Of a DNA stretch of 46,581 nucleotides, positions 1 to 8,292 are shown piece by piece (positions within the stretch are counted from its first letter, which is position 1; each line of letters opens with the position of its first letter). The stretch is from Sphingobium chlorophenolicum (GTDB lineage: Bacteria > Pseudomonadota > Alphaproteobacteria > Sphingomonadales > Sphingomonadaceae). Location: NCBI RefSeq assembly GCF_000722875.1, contig NZ_JFHR01000044.1:1-46581 (forward strand), given 5' to 3'. Under the pieces are notes generated by a model, which made no database searches, had not been told where the DNA came from, and saw only the letters and a list, made by a program, of their open reading frames with translations. A program made the position numbers and the translations under genes.

Positions 1-55
1 CCTCCACCCCCGCCTTCGGCGGCGGTCCCCCTCCCCACGCTTCGCGTAGGGAGGA
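1..55. repeat. Dispersed palindromic repeat, cut by window edge
   Basis: GC-rich block made of a CCTCCACC start, a CCGCCTTCGGCGG hairpin, GGTCCCCCTCCCC and a closing CGCTTCGCGTAGGGAGGA. The same building blocks recur near 2007-2138, 8503-8661 and 33122-33180, always between genes. It carries no reading frame of note. It is probably a REP-like element, and its left part lies outside the window. Confidence 0.7.
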
Positions 56-100
56 TTAAGAGCGTCCGCTAATGGCCATTTCCCGTCAATTCGAATTGCC

Positions 101-131
101 CACCCCTGGCCCCTCCCGCCTGCGGGAGGAG
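101..131. repeat. Short palindrome CCTCCCGC-CT-GCGGGAGG
   Basis: A perfect 8-bp stem (112-119 with 122-129) just past the stop codon of the leftward lipid kinase gene. The same palindrome in the other orientation (CCCTCCCGCAGGCGGGAGGG) lies at the far right end of the window near 46470. There is no T-run, so it is better read as a dispersed repeat than as an intrinsic terminator, although it may protect the mRNA 3' end. Confidence 0.55.
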
Positions 132-136
132 AAGGA

Positions 137-1039
137 TCAGGGCACAGCCACATCCACCGCTCCGGGCGCGATCCTGACCGTTGCAGGGGTCTTCGCCAGC
201 ACCTCCCCATCGATGGAGATGCGTTGCGGCGGCAGCGTTTCGATGCGGAAGGATTGGCCGCGAAATTCCTCCGTCTGCGCGTCGCGGTCGCGCAATCTGA
301 AGAATTTGGCGTACCAGTCCCAGGCGAGCCGCGCATGGCTGCGTCCCACTACCGCCTGGATCACGATCTCCCCCGTATCCACGTCAGCCCGATCGGACAG
401 TTCAACACCGCCATGATAGGGACCGTTCAGGATGCGCACCTCCGTCGACCATAGGCGCCGTTCCTGCGCTCCATCGTGCAGCACCAGCCGGAAGGCGCGG
501 AACCCGATGGAACATTTGACCGCCCAGAGCAGATATCCCGCCCGCCCCAGATAGCGTTTCAGCCTGTGCGGCACCGTCTCCCCGATCCTGGGCGACAGTC
601 CCAGCGACGCGGCATTCACGAAATAATCCCGGTCGATCATGCCAAGGTCGATCCGCCGTCTCCGGCCATTGGCAATGGCCGCGACCGCTCCCTCCAGATC
701 GAGGGGGATGCCCAGGGTCCGCGCAAAGCTGTTCGCGGTGCCGAGCGGGAGGACGCCGAAGACGCAATCCTTGCCCACCAGTTCGTCCACCGTGCCCGAC
801 AGCGATCCGTCGCCGCCGCCGACAATCACCATCGGCGCGCCCTGCGCGATTGCCTGTCTGACCGTCTCCTGCAGGCGATCCGGCTCCCTTACCGCATGGG
901 CGGCGGTCAAGCGAACCCCCGCTTGCTCCAGCAAGGCCCTGGCGTCCTTGAACAAAGCCTCCCCCCGGCGCGAGTGGACATTGACGATCAACGCCGCTTC
1001 GCGCGGCAGGTCGCCGGGATGTGGGGATTTCGTTTCCAT
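137..1039 (-). CDS. Diacylglycerol/lipid kinase family protein
   Basis: A 300-residue protein of the DagK/YegS/sphingosine-kinase superfamily, which phosphorylates a lipid hydroxyl with ATP on the inner face of the membrane. Visible marks are the nucleotide-binding GGGDG at residues 74-78, followed by GT near 82-83, and the PLGTANSFA segment at 98-106, with the beta-sandwich half after about residue 150. Length is usual for the family. The exact lipid substrate (diacylglycerol, ceramide or another) cannot be read from the sequence; sphingomonads make sphingolipids, so a ceramide-type substrate is possible but is only a guess. It is divergent from the metallophosphoesterase gene, with 67 bp between the two starts. 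Confidence 0.85.
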   Translation of the reverse strand: METKSPHPGDLPREAALIVNVHSRRGEALFKDARALLEQAGVRLTAAHAVREPDRLQETVRQAIAQGAPMVIVGGGDGSLSGTVDELVGKDCVFGVLPLGTANSFARTLGIPLDLEGAVAAIANGRRRRIDLGMIDRDYFVNAASLGLSPRIGETVPHRLKRYLGRAGYLLWAVKCSIGFRAFRLVLHDGAQERRLWSTEVRILNGPYHGGVELSDRADVDTGEIVIQAVVGRSHARLAWDWYAKFFRLRDRDAQTEEFRGQSFRIETLPPQRISIDGEVLAKTPATVRIAPGAVDVAVP

Positions 1040-1106
1040 GCCTCAACAACACGCAAATCGCCTTCGGGGTCCGAAACCAAGGACGGGCCGCGCACGTTCA
1101 TGGGAC

Positions 1107-2021
1107 ATGGCCCGTATCGCCCATCTGTCCGACATGCATTTCGGCGCGCATGATCCCAAGATCGCCGCCGCCGCCGAAGCCTGGCTGCAACAGCGCCAGC
1201 CCGATCTGGTCGTCATCAGCGGCGATTTCACCCAGCGTGCCCGGCGCGACCAGTTCCGGCAGGCCAGCGCCTGGGTCAACCGGCTGCGCGCGGCGGGCAT
1301 GAAATTGCTGGTCGTTCCGGGCAATCATGACGTGCCGCTCTACGACCTCGCCCGTCGCTTCGGGGCCCCGCTGCGCCGCTACAAGCGCAGTATCAGCAAC
1401 GATCTCTGCCCCTTTTTCGAGAATGATGAGGTGGCGATATTGGGCCTCAACACGGCGCGATCGCTGACGATCAAGGGCGGGCGGCTCAATCATGACCAGA
1501 TGCGCCTGCTGCGGGACCGGTTTGCGCGGGTGGCTCCGGGGAAGACGCGCATCCTCGTCACCCATCATCCGCTGTTCGCCATGCCCATCGGCAAGGGCGG
1601 CGAATTGAGCGAAGCGGTCGGACGGCATGAGGATGCGGTGCGGGCGGCGGCGTCGGCTGGCATCCATGTCGCGCTGGCTGGCCATTTCCACCGCACCTAT
1701 GCGGAGGCGGCGGAGAAGATGGTGGCTCATGCGGGCGGGGCGCTGGTGATTCAGGCGGGGACGGCGACATCCACCCGGCTCCGCAATGCCGAACCGCAGA
1801 GCTTCAACTGGCTGCATGTCCACCGTCATGACGAGATCGAATTGCAGGTGGTGGTGTGGGACGGCGCCAGTTTCCAGCGCGGGCATCATGTCGCTTATTT
1901 CAAGCAGGGCGGCGGATGGATCGGGCAGGATATGGCTGATCCTGCGGCGTTACCGGGGATAGAGGTGGCGGAGGCGGTGAAGGGTGGGAAGCGGACTTAT
2001 CCTATTCCTCCCCATCGATAG
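1107..2021 (+). CDS. Metallophosphoesterase (CpdA-like class III phosphodiesterase)
   Basis: A 304-residue calcineurin-fold phosphoesterase. The metal-site motifs come in the expected order: SDMHFG (D9, H11), GDFTQ (D40), PGNHD (72-75), then THHPLF and GHFHR in the second half. The set matches the cyclic-nucleotide phosphodiesterase CpdA and related enzymes; the substrate could equally be another phosphodiester. The frame stays open upstream to 639, but only the ATG at 1107 gives a normal N-terminus (MARIAHLSDMHFG) and clears the divergent lipid kinase gene. The stop codon abuts a dispersed palindromic repeat. Confidence 0.85.
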   Translation: MARIAHLSDMHFGAHDPKIAAAAEAWLQQRQPDLVVISGDFTQRARRDQFRQASAWVNRLRAAGMKLLVVPGNHDVPLYDLARRFGAPLRRYKRSISNDLCPFFENDEVAILGLNTARSLTIKGGRLNHDQMRLLRDRFARVAPGKTRILVTHHPLFAMPIGKGGELSEAVGRHEDAVRAAASAGIHVALAGHFHRTYAEAAEKMVAHAGGALVIQAGTATSTRLRNAEPQSFNWLHVHRHDEIELQVVVWDGASFQRGHHVAYFKQGGGWIGQDMADPAALPGIEVAEAVKGGKRTYPIPPHR

Positions 2022-2138
2022 ATGGGGAGGGGGACCGGCCGCAGGCTGGTGGAGGGGAATGGGGCACGACCTGGGTATTTCCCCTCCACCACCGCCTTCG
2101 GCGGCGGTCCCCCTCCCCACGCTGCGCGTAGGGAGGAA
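2007..2138. repeat. Long imperfect palindrome of the CCTCCCC/GGTCCCC family
   Basis: It opens CCTCCCCATCGATAGATGGGGAGG and runs through GGACCGGCCGCAGGCTGGTGGAGGGG, a short unique centre, and a reverse-oriented copy (CCCCTCCACC, CCGCCTTCGGCGGCGG, TCCCCCTCCCC) ending CGTAGGGAGGA. Two copies of one module in opposite orientation would let the RNA fold into a long hairpin. It sits between convergent genes (metallophosphoesterase and exonuclease III), a typical place for such elements. Confidence 0.75.
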
Positions 2139-2177
2139 TTGATGTCCGCTCTTGCCAAAAGCCGTCGTCCAAGGAGG

Positions 2178-2948
2178 TTACGACAATTCCACCCAGGTCG
2201 GGGCGTGGTCACTCGCCTTTTCCCGTCCCCGGAAATCTTTGTCGACCTGCGCATCGATCAGGCGGTCGGCGGCGCCCGGGCTAAGCAGCAGATGATCGAT
2301 CCGGAACCCTGCATCGCGGGGCCAGGCGTTCATCTGATAGTCCCAATAGGTCCACACCCCGCCCGCCGGATGGCGCGAGGCGATGGCGTCGGTCCAGCCG
2401 TCGCCCAGCAGGCGGCGATAGGCGGCGCGGCTTTCCGGCTGCATCAGCGCGTCGTCCGCCATGGCCTTGACCGAATAGACGTCCTTGTCGCGTGGGATGA
2501 CATTGTAATCGCCCGCAAGGATGGCGGGGACTTCCTCCGCCCAGATTTCCGTGGCGCGGTCGCGTAGGCGTTTCATCCAGCGCAGCTTATAGTCGAATTT
2601 CGGCCCCGGCTGCGGATTGCCGTTGGGCAGGTAGATGCTGGCGACGCGCAGGCCCTTCACATCGGCTTCGAGATAGCGGCTATGTTCGTCCTCCGGCTCA
2701 CCCTCCAGTCCTCGGCGAACCTCCACCGGGGTTTCGCCGCGGGCGAGGATGGCGACGCCGTTGAACCCCTTCTGTCCATGCCAGATCGCGCCATAGCCGA
2801 CATCCTCTATGTCCTTGACGGGGAAGGTTTCGTCGGAGGTCTTGATTTCCTGAAGGCAGGCGATGTCGGGGCGGGTCTCGTCCAGCCACTCCAGCAGGCG
2901 CGGCAGGCGCGCCTTGATCCCGTTGATGTTGAAGGTGGCGATGCGCAT
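2178..2948 (-). CDS. xthA: Exodeoxyribonuclease III
   Basis: A 256-residue exonuclease III / AP endonuclease that cuts the DNA backbone at abasic sites in base excision repair. All catalytic motifs are visible: N7 in TFNING, E34 in CLQEIK, AGDYNVIP in mid-protein, RIDHLLLS, and the terminal SDHAPTWVEL with the catalytic Asp-His pair. Length is close to the E. coli enzyme (268). A good ribosome binding site (AAGGAGA, 8 nt before the ATG) supports the start. It lies 66 nt downstream of erpA on the same strand and may be co-transcribed with it. Confidence 0.95.
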   Translation of the reverse strand: MRIATFNINGIKARLPRLLEWLDETRPDIACLQEIKTSDETFPVKDIEDVGYGAIWHGQKGFNGVAILARGETPVEVRRGLEGEPEDEHSRYLEADVKGLRVASIYLPNGNPQPGPKFDYKLRWMKRLRDRATEIWAEEVPAILAGDYNVIPRDKDVYSVKAMADDALMQPESRAAYRRLLGDGWTDAIASRHPAGGVWTYWDYQMNAWPRDAGFRIDHLLLSPGAADRLIDAQVDKDFRGREKASDHAPTWVELS

Positions 2949-3014
2949 GGACGAAATCTCCTTGCGCGCATCCCTAAAGAGAAACAGCCCCCGTCGACAA
3001 GGGCAGGACCGATT

Positions 3015-3341
3015 TTAAACCGAAAAGCTGGTGCCGCAGCCGCAACCGGCGGTGGCGTTGGGGTTCGTGACCTTGAACGCCTTGCCGCCCAGATCGGAGA
3101 CGAAATCCACCGCCGATCCGCGCACCAGGTCGATGCTGACGTCATCGACCACCAGCGTCACGCCGTCGCGCTCGACCGTGATATCGCCCGTTTCGACCCC
3201 ATCGGCCAGGCCGAAGCGATATTGGAAGCCCGAACAGCCGCCGCCCTCCACCGCAAGGCGCAGGATGGCGGGCTTGCCCTGCTTGGCAGCGATGTCGGCG
3301 ACGCGGGCTGCGGCGGACGAGGTCAGGTCGATATCGGTCAT
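3015..3341 (-). CDS. erpA: Iron-sulfur cluster insertion protein ErpA
   Basis: A 108-residue A-type carrier of the HesB/IscA family that delivers iron-sulfur clusters to apo-proteins. The three conserved cysteines are present: C36 in GGGCSGFQ, and C100 and C102 in the C-terminal AGCGCG. Length is typical. GGGCSGFQYRF together with NPNATAGCGCG is closer to ErpA than to IscA, but the assignment rests on appearance only. No isc or suf genes are nearby. A strong hairpin terminator at 3364-3397 separates it from the M23 gene upstream, so it probably has its own promoter in the short gap between. Confidence 0.85.
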   Translation of the reverse strand: MTDIDLTSSAAARVADIAAKQGKPAILRLAVEGGGCSGFQYRFGLADGVETGDITVERDGVTLVVDDVSIDLVRGSAVDFVSDLGGKAFKVTNPNATAGCGCGTSFSV

Positions 3342-3360
3342 GGGCTTTAGATAGGATCAA

Positions 3361-3397
3361 GCAAAAGGCCCGGCAAGCTTTCGCATGCCGGGCCTTT
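3361..3397 (-). terminator. Rho-independent terminator after the M23 peptidase gene
   Basis: A perfect 12-bp stem AAAGGCCCGGCA / TGCCGGGCCTTT (3364-3375 with 3386-3397) around a 10-nt loop. Read leftward it ends in a run of four T, as an intrinsic terminator for the M23 gene ending at 3421 should. Confidence 0.8.
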
Positions 3398-3420
3398 GGA
3401 AAGGGGGATGAAAGCGGCGC

Positions 3421-4143
3421 TTATTCGGCGGCCTTTTCCTGGGCCTTGGTCGGGCCGCCCATGGCGATCGGCGGCTTGGTGTTCATCGCCACCAGATAAT
3501 CGGGACCGGCGACGAAGGGGATCGGGTTGATCGCCTGCCCGTCGACGCGCACTTCATAGTGGAGGTGGCTGCCGGTCGAGCGGCCGGTCGAGCCCATCAG
3601 GCCGATCAACTGGCCGCGATGCACATAGCTGTTGGAGGCGACCAGCAGCTTCGACATATGGCCGTAGCGCGTTTCCATGCCACCGCCATGCGATATCTGG
3701 ACGAGGTTGCCGTAACCGCTGGCCCAACCGGCGCGGCTGACGATGCCGTCGGCGGTGGCGTAGATCTTCGTGCCGAGGGGACCGGGGATGTCGATGCCCT
3801 TGTGCATCCGGGTGCCGCCGTTGAAGGGGTCGGAACGGACGCCGAAATTGGAGGTCAGGGAGAGTTTCTCGACCGGACGACCGGAGGGGATGTAATTGGC
3901 CGACTTGGTCTGGCCATCAAGCCGCTGGAGGCTGGAGAAAAGGTTGGAGAAACCGACATCGGCCGGGCCGAGCGCGCTGGTGTTGATTTCCGACGCATCG
4001 CCATAGGGATCGTCTTCGTCCGCCTTGGCCTGGGCCGGGACGGCTGCGCAGAGCGCTCCCGCCATACCCATCGATCCAGCAATTTTAAGCGCGGAACGGA
4101 ACCATCGCGCAGCGCACGCATTTTCAGAATGAAGAACCAACAT
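3421..4143 (-). CDS. M23 family metallopeptidase (LytM domain), exported
   Basis: About 240 residues from the ATG at 4143. The frame is open further upstream, but MLVLHSENACAARWF followed by a hydrophobic stretch ending in VPAQAKA looks like the true N-terminus with a signal peptide. The C-terminal half is a LytM/M23 domain with the zinc ligands in MHKGIDI (H, D) and HLHYEV (HxH), preceded by the usual SNFGVRSDPF. Such proteins cut peptidoglycan cross-bridges or, when degenerate, activate amidases; here the metal site is intact. It lies 109 nt downstream of the DUF455 gene and ends in a strong terminator. Confidence 0.85.
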   Translation of the reverse strand: MLVLHSENACAARWFRSALKIAGSMGMAGALCAAVPAQAKADEDDPYGDASEINTSALGPADVGFSNLFSSLQRLDGQTKSANYIPSGRPVEKLSLTSNFGVRSDPFNGGTRMHKGIDIPGPLGTKIYATADGIVSRAGWASGYGNLVQISHGGGMETRYGHMSKLLVASNSYVHRGQLIGLMGSTGRSTGSHLHYEVRVDGQAINPIPFVAGPDYLVAMNTKPPIAMGGPTKAQEKAAE

Positions 4144-4252
4144 CGCCGACCCCGACTCTTGACCGGAGGCTTTGCGCCCCTCGGCTATCCCCACGTTAAC
4201 CAAAATGCGGCTGATGCCGCCACCCGCTGTCCACAAGAGGACATGTCCGGCC

Positions 4253-5062
4253 CTATTGTGCAAGCGAAGCGTAAAATTCCCGCGTTAAACCGGCTTGTCG
4301 GCGCGCCGAGTCGTTGAACGGAGGCTTCAACGCCCCGCGAAAGTGCCGTTTCACAAGGATTTGGTAATGATTTGCCGGGTCCACGCCCAATCGCTTCGTC
4401 GCATGGCCGAACCAAGTCGTCCCGGCCGCGACATGGCGAATCTCGTCTGCCATGATGCGGCGCAACATGCGGGTGGACGCTTCATCCCCCGCCCCTTCGA
4501 ACCGCTCTATGGTAGCGGGCGTGATGTCGAGCGCCCGCGCCTCCAACACCATCGGCACGATGGCGAGGCGGGCGAGCGCGTCATGCGCCGTTTCGTCCGC
4601 CGCCTGCCACAGGCCGTCATGCGCGGGGAGCGCGCCGTAATGGCTGCCCAATTGACGCAGCCGCCGGTCGAGCAACGCGAAATGCATGGCTTCATCGGCG
4701 CCCACGCGCATCCATTCATCGGTGAATTCCGGCGGAAATTCCCCGCCGAAACGCCCGATGAGGTCGAAGGCGAGGTCGATCGCGACGAATTCGATATGGG
4801 CAAGCGCGTGCAGCATCGCGATCCGCGCTCGTTCCGAACCGATCCTGCCGCGCTTCGGCATCCGGTTGGGTGGCAGGAGTTCGGGCTTTTCAGGGCGCGC
4901 AGGCCGGTCCGGCATGGCGGTGTCGAAGCGATGCGCGAGCCGTCCCAGCCGCCAGTTCCGCGCCGCCGCCCGCGCCGCCATCAGCTTGGCGACGGGATCG
5001 GGCGTCATCAGCACATGGGCGCAGGCCGCGCCCACGCTGTCGATGGAATCGGGCAAGCTCAA
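4253..5062 (-). CDS. DUF455 family ferritin-like protein
   Basis: About 269 residues. The middle is a four-helix ferritin-like di-iron fold: AHIEFVAIDLAFD (E, H), a helix with DEAMHFALLDRRL, and later ADEIRHVAAG, giving the repeated E...ExxH pattern. The DUF455 family has no firmly known function; its tRNA-hydroxylase (MiaE)-like fold suggests an oxygenase or iron-handling role. The start is uncertain. No ATG fits before 5008, whereas a TTG at 5062 overlaps the bcp stop codon (TTGA) and gives the full N-terminal region (SLPDSIDSVGAAC), so it is chosen. Expression is probably coupled to bcp and glnE upstream. Confidence 0.75.
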   Translation of the reverse strand: MSLPDSIDSVGAACAHVLMTPDPVAKLMAARAAARNWRLGRLAHRFDTAMPDRPARPEKPELLPPNRMPKRGRIGSERARIAMLHALAHIEFVAIDLAFDLIGRFGGEFPPEFTDEWMRVGADEAMHFALLDRRLRQLGSHYGALPAHDGLWQAADETAHDALARLAIVPMVLEARALDITPATIERFEGAGDEASTRMLRRIMADEIRHVAAGTTWFGHATKRLGVDPANHYQILVKRHFRGALKPPFNDSARRQAGLTREFYASLAQ

Positions 5063-5520
5063 AGCGCTTTTACGGCTTCCAGCACCTCGACGGCGTGGCC
5101 CTTTACCTTCACCTTCGGCCAGACGCGCAGGATTTTGCCATCCGCCCCGGCCAGAAAGGTCGCCCGTTCGATGCCCATATATTTGCGGCCATAGAGCGAT
5201 TTTTCGACCCAGGTGCCGAAGGCTTCGCACATGTCGCCCGGCTCGTCTGAAGCGAGCGTGACGGTCAGGTCATATTTCTCCGCGAATTTCTTGAGCTTGG
5301 CCGGTTTGTCCTTCGATATGCCGACCACCGGCACGCCCAATGCCGCGAAATCGGCGGCAAGCGCGGTGAAATCCTTCGCCTCGTTGGTGCAGCCGGGCGT
5401 ATCCGCCTTGGGATAGAAATAGACGACCAGCGGATTGCCCCTGTAGCGCGCCAGGGTGAAATCGGCGCCGTCCGCGTCCTTCAGGCCCACTTCCGGCACC
5501 GCATCGCCCACGTCCAGCAT
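5059..5520 (-). CDS. bcp: Thioredoxin-dependent peroxiredoxin (Bcp/PrxQ type)
   Basis: A 153-residue peroxiredoxin that reduces hydrogen and lipid peroxides. The peroxidatic cysteine is in DTPGCTNEAKDF. The resolving cysteine found five residues later in E. coli Bcp is a lysine here, so this is a variant without that pair; a later cysteine (GDMCEAF) remains. The start is set by an AGGAGG at 7-nt spacing before the ATG at 5520, two nt after the glnE stop codon; the two upstream ATGs are less well placed. The gene is clearly in one transcript with glnE and DUF455. Confidence 0.9.
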   Translation of the reverse strand: MLDVGDAVPEVGLKDADGADFTLARYRGNPLVVYFYPKADTPGCTNEAKDFTALAADFAALGVPVVGISKDKPAKLKKFAEKYDLTVTLASDEPGDMCEAFGTWVEKSLYGRKYMGIERATFLAGADGKILRVWPKVKVKGHAVEVLEAVKAL

Positions 5521-5522
5521 CG

Positions 5523-8207
5523 TCATTCCTCCTTGAAGGGGGCGGCCAGCGCCGCCCATGCGTCACCGACCCTTTGCCGGGCCTGCGCGTAGCTTTCAAG
5601 CAGGGCGTCCCAGCTTTCGACGCCGCAGGCACGGGCGACCAAGGGCCGGGTGGCGTCGGGCGGCTCGGTGGATTTGGGCGAAACGAGGCGGGAAACGACG
5701 AGAAAGCGGGTGATGAGGTCGTGCGCGGCGATCAGCTCGCCCGGCAGATGGCCTGCCGCCACCAATTGCTCCAGCGCGGCGCGCAGGTCGGGATCGAACG
5801 CCATATTGTGACGGAACTGTGTGACGTGGATCAGAAATTCCAGATCGACCAGACCGCCCGACACCAGCTTCACGTCGAGATCGCCTGCGGGCGGCTTATG
5901 TTTGGCGATGTCGCTGCGCATCTTCACCGCATGGCGCGCCAGTTCGTCGAAATCGCGGGGACGCTCCAGCGTTTCGGTCAGGATCGCGTTGAGGGCGGCG
6001 CGCGCGGCATCCGATCCGAAGACGGGACGGGCGCGGGTGAGCGCGAGATGCTCCCAGGTCCAGGCCTCCTCCCGCTGATAGCGGGCGAAGCTGTCGAGGC
6101 TGACGACGAGCAGGCCCTGCGCGCCCGACGGGCGGAGGCGGGTATCGACCTCATACAGCGGCCCCGCCGCCGTCTGCACCGACAGGGCGTTGGTGATGCG
6201 CTGGCCCAGGCGGTTGAAATATTGGGTCGCCCCCAGTGGCTTCGCGCCGTCGGATTCGGTTTCGAAACTGCCGGTGAAGATATAGACCAGATCAAGGTCG
6301 GACGCATGGGTCAGCACTCCGCCGCCCAGCCTGCCCAGCGCCAATATCACCATCTCGCCGCCGGGCACTTTCCCATGAGTGCGCTCGAATTCCGCGACGG
6401 TGGCGGTTGTGAGCGCCTCTATGGCGGCCTCCGCCACGCGGGAATAACCCCTGCCCGCCTCCAGCGGATCGCCGCCCCGGATGATCTGCGCGCCCAGTGC
6501 GAAGCGGCGGTCGTTCACCCGCTGGCGCACCCGGTCGAGCAGGGCCTGATAATCCTCGCCTGCCTCCAGCCGGGCAAATTGTTCCGCCAATATCGCGACG
6601 GAGGGCGGCGGATCGAAGGCGGATGTGTCGATCAGGCCGTCCAGCAATTCCGCCCTCCGCCCGAGCGCATCAGCCAGGGTCGGCGCATGGCTGAGCAATT
6701 CCGCCAGCAGTTCCACAAGGCCGGGGCGCGCCGCCAACAGCTTGAAGAAATTGATCGCGCTTGGCAGCCGCCCGATCAGATCGTCCAGCCGGTTGAGCGC
6801 CCGCGCCGGATCGGGCGCGGCGGCCAGCGTGCGCATCAGGCCGGGAAGCAATTCCTCCAGCGCTTCCCGCGAGGGACCGCTGCGCAGCGCCCGGACCGTG
6901 CCCGAACGCCAGCGGGCGATGCGCGCCAGCGGCGTTTCCGGATCGGCGAAGCCCAGTTCGGAAAGCTGCGCCTTCAGCCTGTCCTCGTCATGGGACAGGG
7001 ATTCCTGGTCCGCCGCCGGGGTCAGCCGGTCGTAATTGCCGCCGACCCACTGCACTTGCGGACGCAGCAGGTCGAGCAGCGCTTCGCCGTCCTCCAGCCC
7101 GTGCAGCATGGCGACATTGTCCATCGCCTCCGCCGATTTGGGTAGTTCATGGGTCTGGCGGTCCTCCACCATTTGCAGGCGATGCTCGACCGTGCGGAAG
7201 AGGACATAGGCCTCGTCCAGCCTTGCCGTGACCTCCGCTTCGAACACGCCCGCCGCCGCAAGCGCCTGCAATGCTTCCCGCGTATTGCCGGATCGCAGCG
7301 AAGGGTCGCGCCCGCCATGGATGAGTTGATGCACCTGCGCGAAAAATTCGACTTCGCGGATGCCGCCGCGCCCGCGCTTCAGGTCATAGCCCGGCCCGAA
7401 GGCCTGCCCCTGCGAATAATGGTCGCGGATGCGGCGCGAAATGTCGGTGATGGCGTCGATCGCCCCGAAATCCAGGCTCCGCCGCCAGACGAAAGGCCGG
7501 ATCGCCCGCATGAAATAATCGCCGAGCGCGATGTCGCCCGCCGCCGGTCGCGCCCGGATGAAGGCCGCCTGTTCCCAACCGAGCGCCGTCGATTCATAAT
7601 AGCCGATAGCCGCCTCCACCGGCAGGGCGATGGGCGTCGCCTCCGGGGAAGGCCGCAGGCGGAGGTCGACGCGGAACACATAGCCGTCGCCGTCGCGCGC
7701 GTTCAGCAATTCGCTGACCCGCCGCCCGATCCTGACCGCCGCATCGGCCGGGTCTTCCCGCTCGCCATGGGGCAGGGTCTTGGGATCGTAGAGCAGGATC
7801 GGGTCGATATCGGAGGAATAATTCAGTTCCCGGCTACCATGTTTGCCGAGCGCGAGGATAACGAAACCGCGGTTTTCCGCGTCAGGATAGCGTTCCGCCA
7901 TGGCGGCGGCCAGCGCCTCCTCCAGCGCCTGGTCGGCAAAGCCGGACAGGGTGCGCGTGACCCGGTCCAGCCCCCAGGCGCCGGCAAGGTCCGCCGCCGC
8001 CGTCACCAGCGCCATCGCGCCGCGCCGGCGCCTCAGGGAGCGGGCTATGCCGTCGTGAAGCCCGGCGACCTGCTGCGCGGCGGCCCAAGCGGCTTCGAAA
8101 TCCCCCATTTCCAACAGGCTGGCGACGTCGGGGAAACGATCCATCTGCCGTGCCAGAAAAGGCGAATGCGCCCGCATCCTTGCCGCAGCCGCCAAACCGT
8201 CCGTCAC
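5523..8207 (-). CDS. glnE: Bifunctional glutamine synthetase adenylyltransferase/adenylyl-removing enzyme
   Basis: An 894-residue GlnE, close to the 946 of E. coli. It adds AMP to, and removes it from, glutamine synthetase in response to PII and glutamine, and so tunes nitrogen assimilation. Both nucleotidyltransferase domains are visible: the de-adenylylating N-terminal one with LGKHGSRELNYSSDID (about residues 117-132) and the adenylylating C-terminal one with LGRLGGGVLTHASDLDL (about 600-620), each with its G-S/G and D-x-D metal motif. It starts with GTG behind GGGAG at 7-nt spacing. It is first in a leftward unit with bcp and the DUF455 gene, separated from bcp by only 2 nt. Confidence 0.95.
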   Translation of the reverse strand: MTDGLAAAARMRAHSPFLARQMDRFPDVASLLEMGDFEAAWAAAQQVAGLHDGIARSLRRRRGAMALVTAAADLAGAWGLDRVTRTLSGFADQALEEALAAAMAERYPDAENRGFVILALGKHGSRELNYSSDIDPILLYDPKTLPHGEREDPADAAVRIGRRVSELLNARDGDGYVFRVDLRLRPSPEATPIALPVEAAIGYYESTALGWEQAAFIRARPAAGDIALGDYFMRAIRPFVWRRSLDFGAIDAITDISRRIRDHYSQGQAFGPGYDLKRGRGGIREVEFFAQVHQLIHGGRDPSLRSGNTREALQALAAAGVFEAEVTARLDEAYVLFRTVEHRLQMVEDRQTHELPKSAEAMDNVAMLHGLEDGEALLDLLRPQVQWVGGNYDRLTPAADQESLSHDEDRLKAQLSELGFADPETPLARIARWRSGTVRALRSGPSREALEELLPGLMRTLAAAPDPARALNRLDDLIGRLPSAINFFKLLAARPGLVELLAELLSHAPTLADALGRRAELLDGLIDTSAFDPPPSVAILAEQFARLEAGEDYQALLDRVRQRVNDRRFALGAQIIRGGDPLEAGRGYSRVAEAAIEALTTATVAEFERTHGKVPGGEMVILALGRLGGGVLTHASDLDLVYIFTGSFETESDGAKPLGATQYFNRLGQRITNALSVQTAAGPLYEVDTRLRPSGAQGLLVVSLDSFARYQREEAWTWEHLALTRARPVFGSDAARAALNAILTETLERPRDFDELARHAVKMRSDIAKHKPPAGDLDVKLVSGGLVDLEFLIHVTQFRHNMAFDPDLRAALEQLVAAGHLPGELIAAHDLITRFLVVSRLVSPKSTEPPDATRPLVARACGVESWDALLESYAQARQRVGDAWAALAAPFKEE

Positions 8208-8292
8208 CTATACTCTCCCATAATGGAGCCGATATCGCGTGCGTTTGCGATGAATGCCAGAAACTTTTCCGCCGCTTGGAAGTTAATCGGAC

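Noticed and set aside
5574..7145. A 523-codon open frame antisense to glnE
   Set aside because: A by-product of high GC content: rich in Arg, Gln, Gly and His, without any motif, and fully inside a clear gene on the other strand.
8252..8285. Possible EcfG-type promoter (GAAAC, 16 nt, AGTT) before the NepR-like gene
   Set aside because: Each element has a mismatch, and the same bases (GGAAG) serve better as the ribosome binding site of the gene at 8293. Not strong enough to list.
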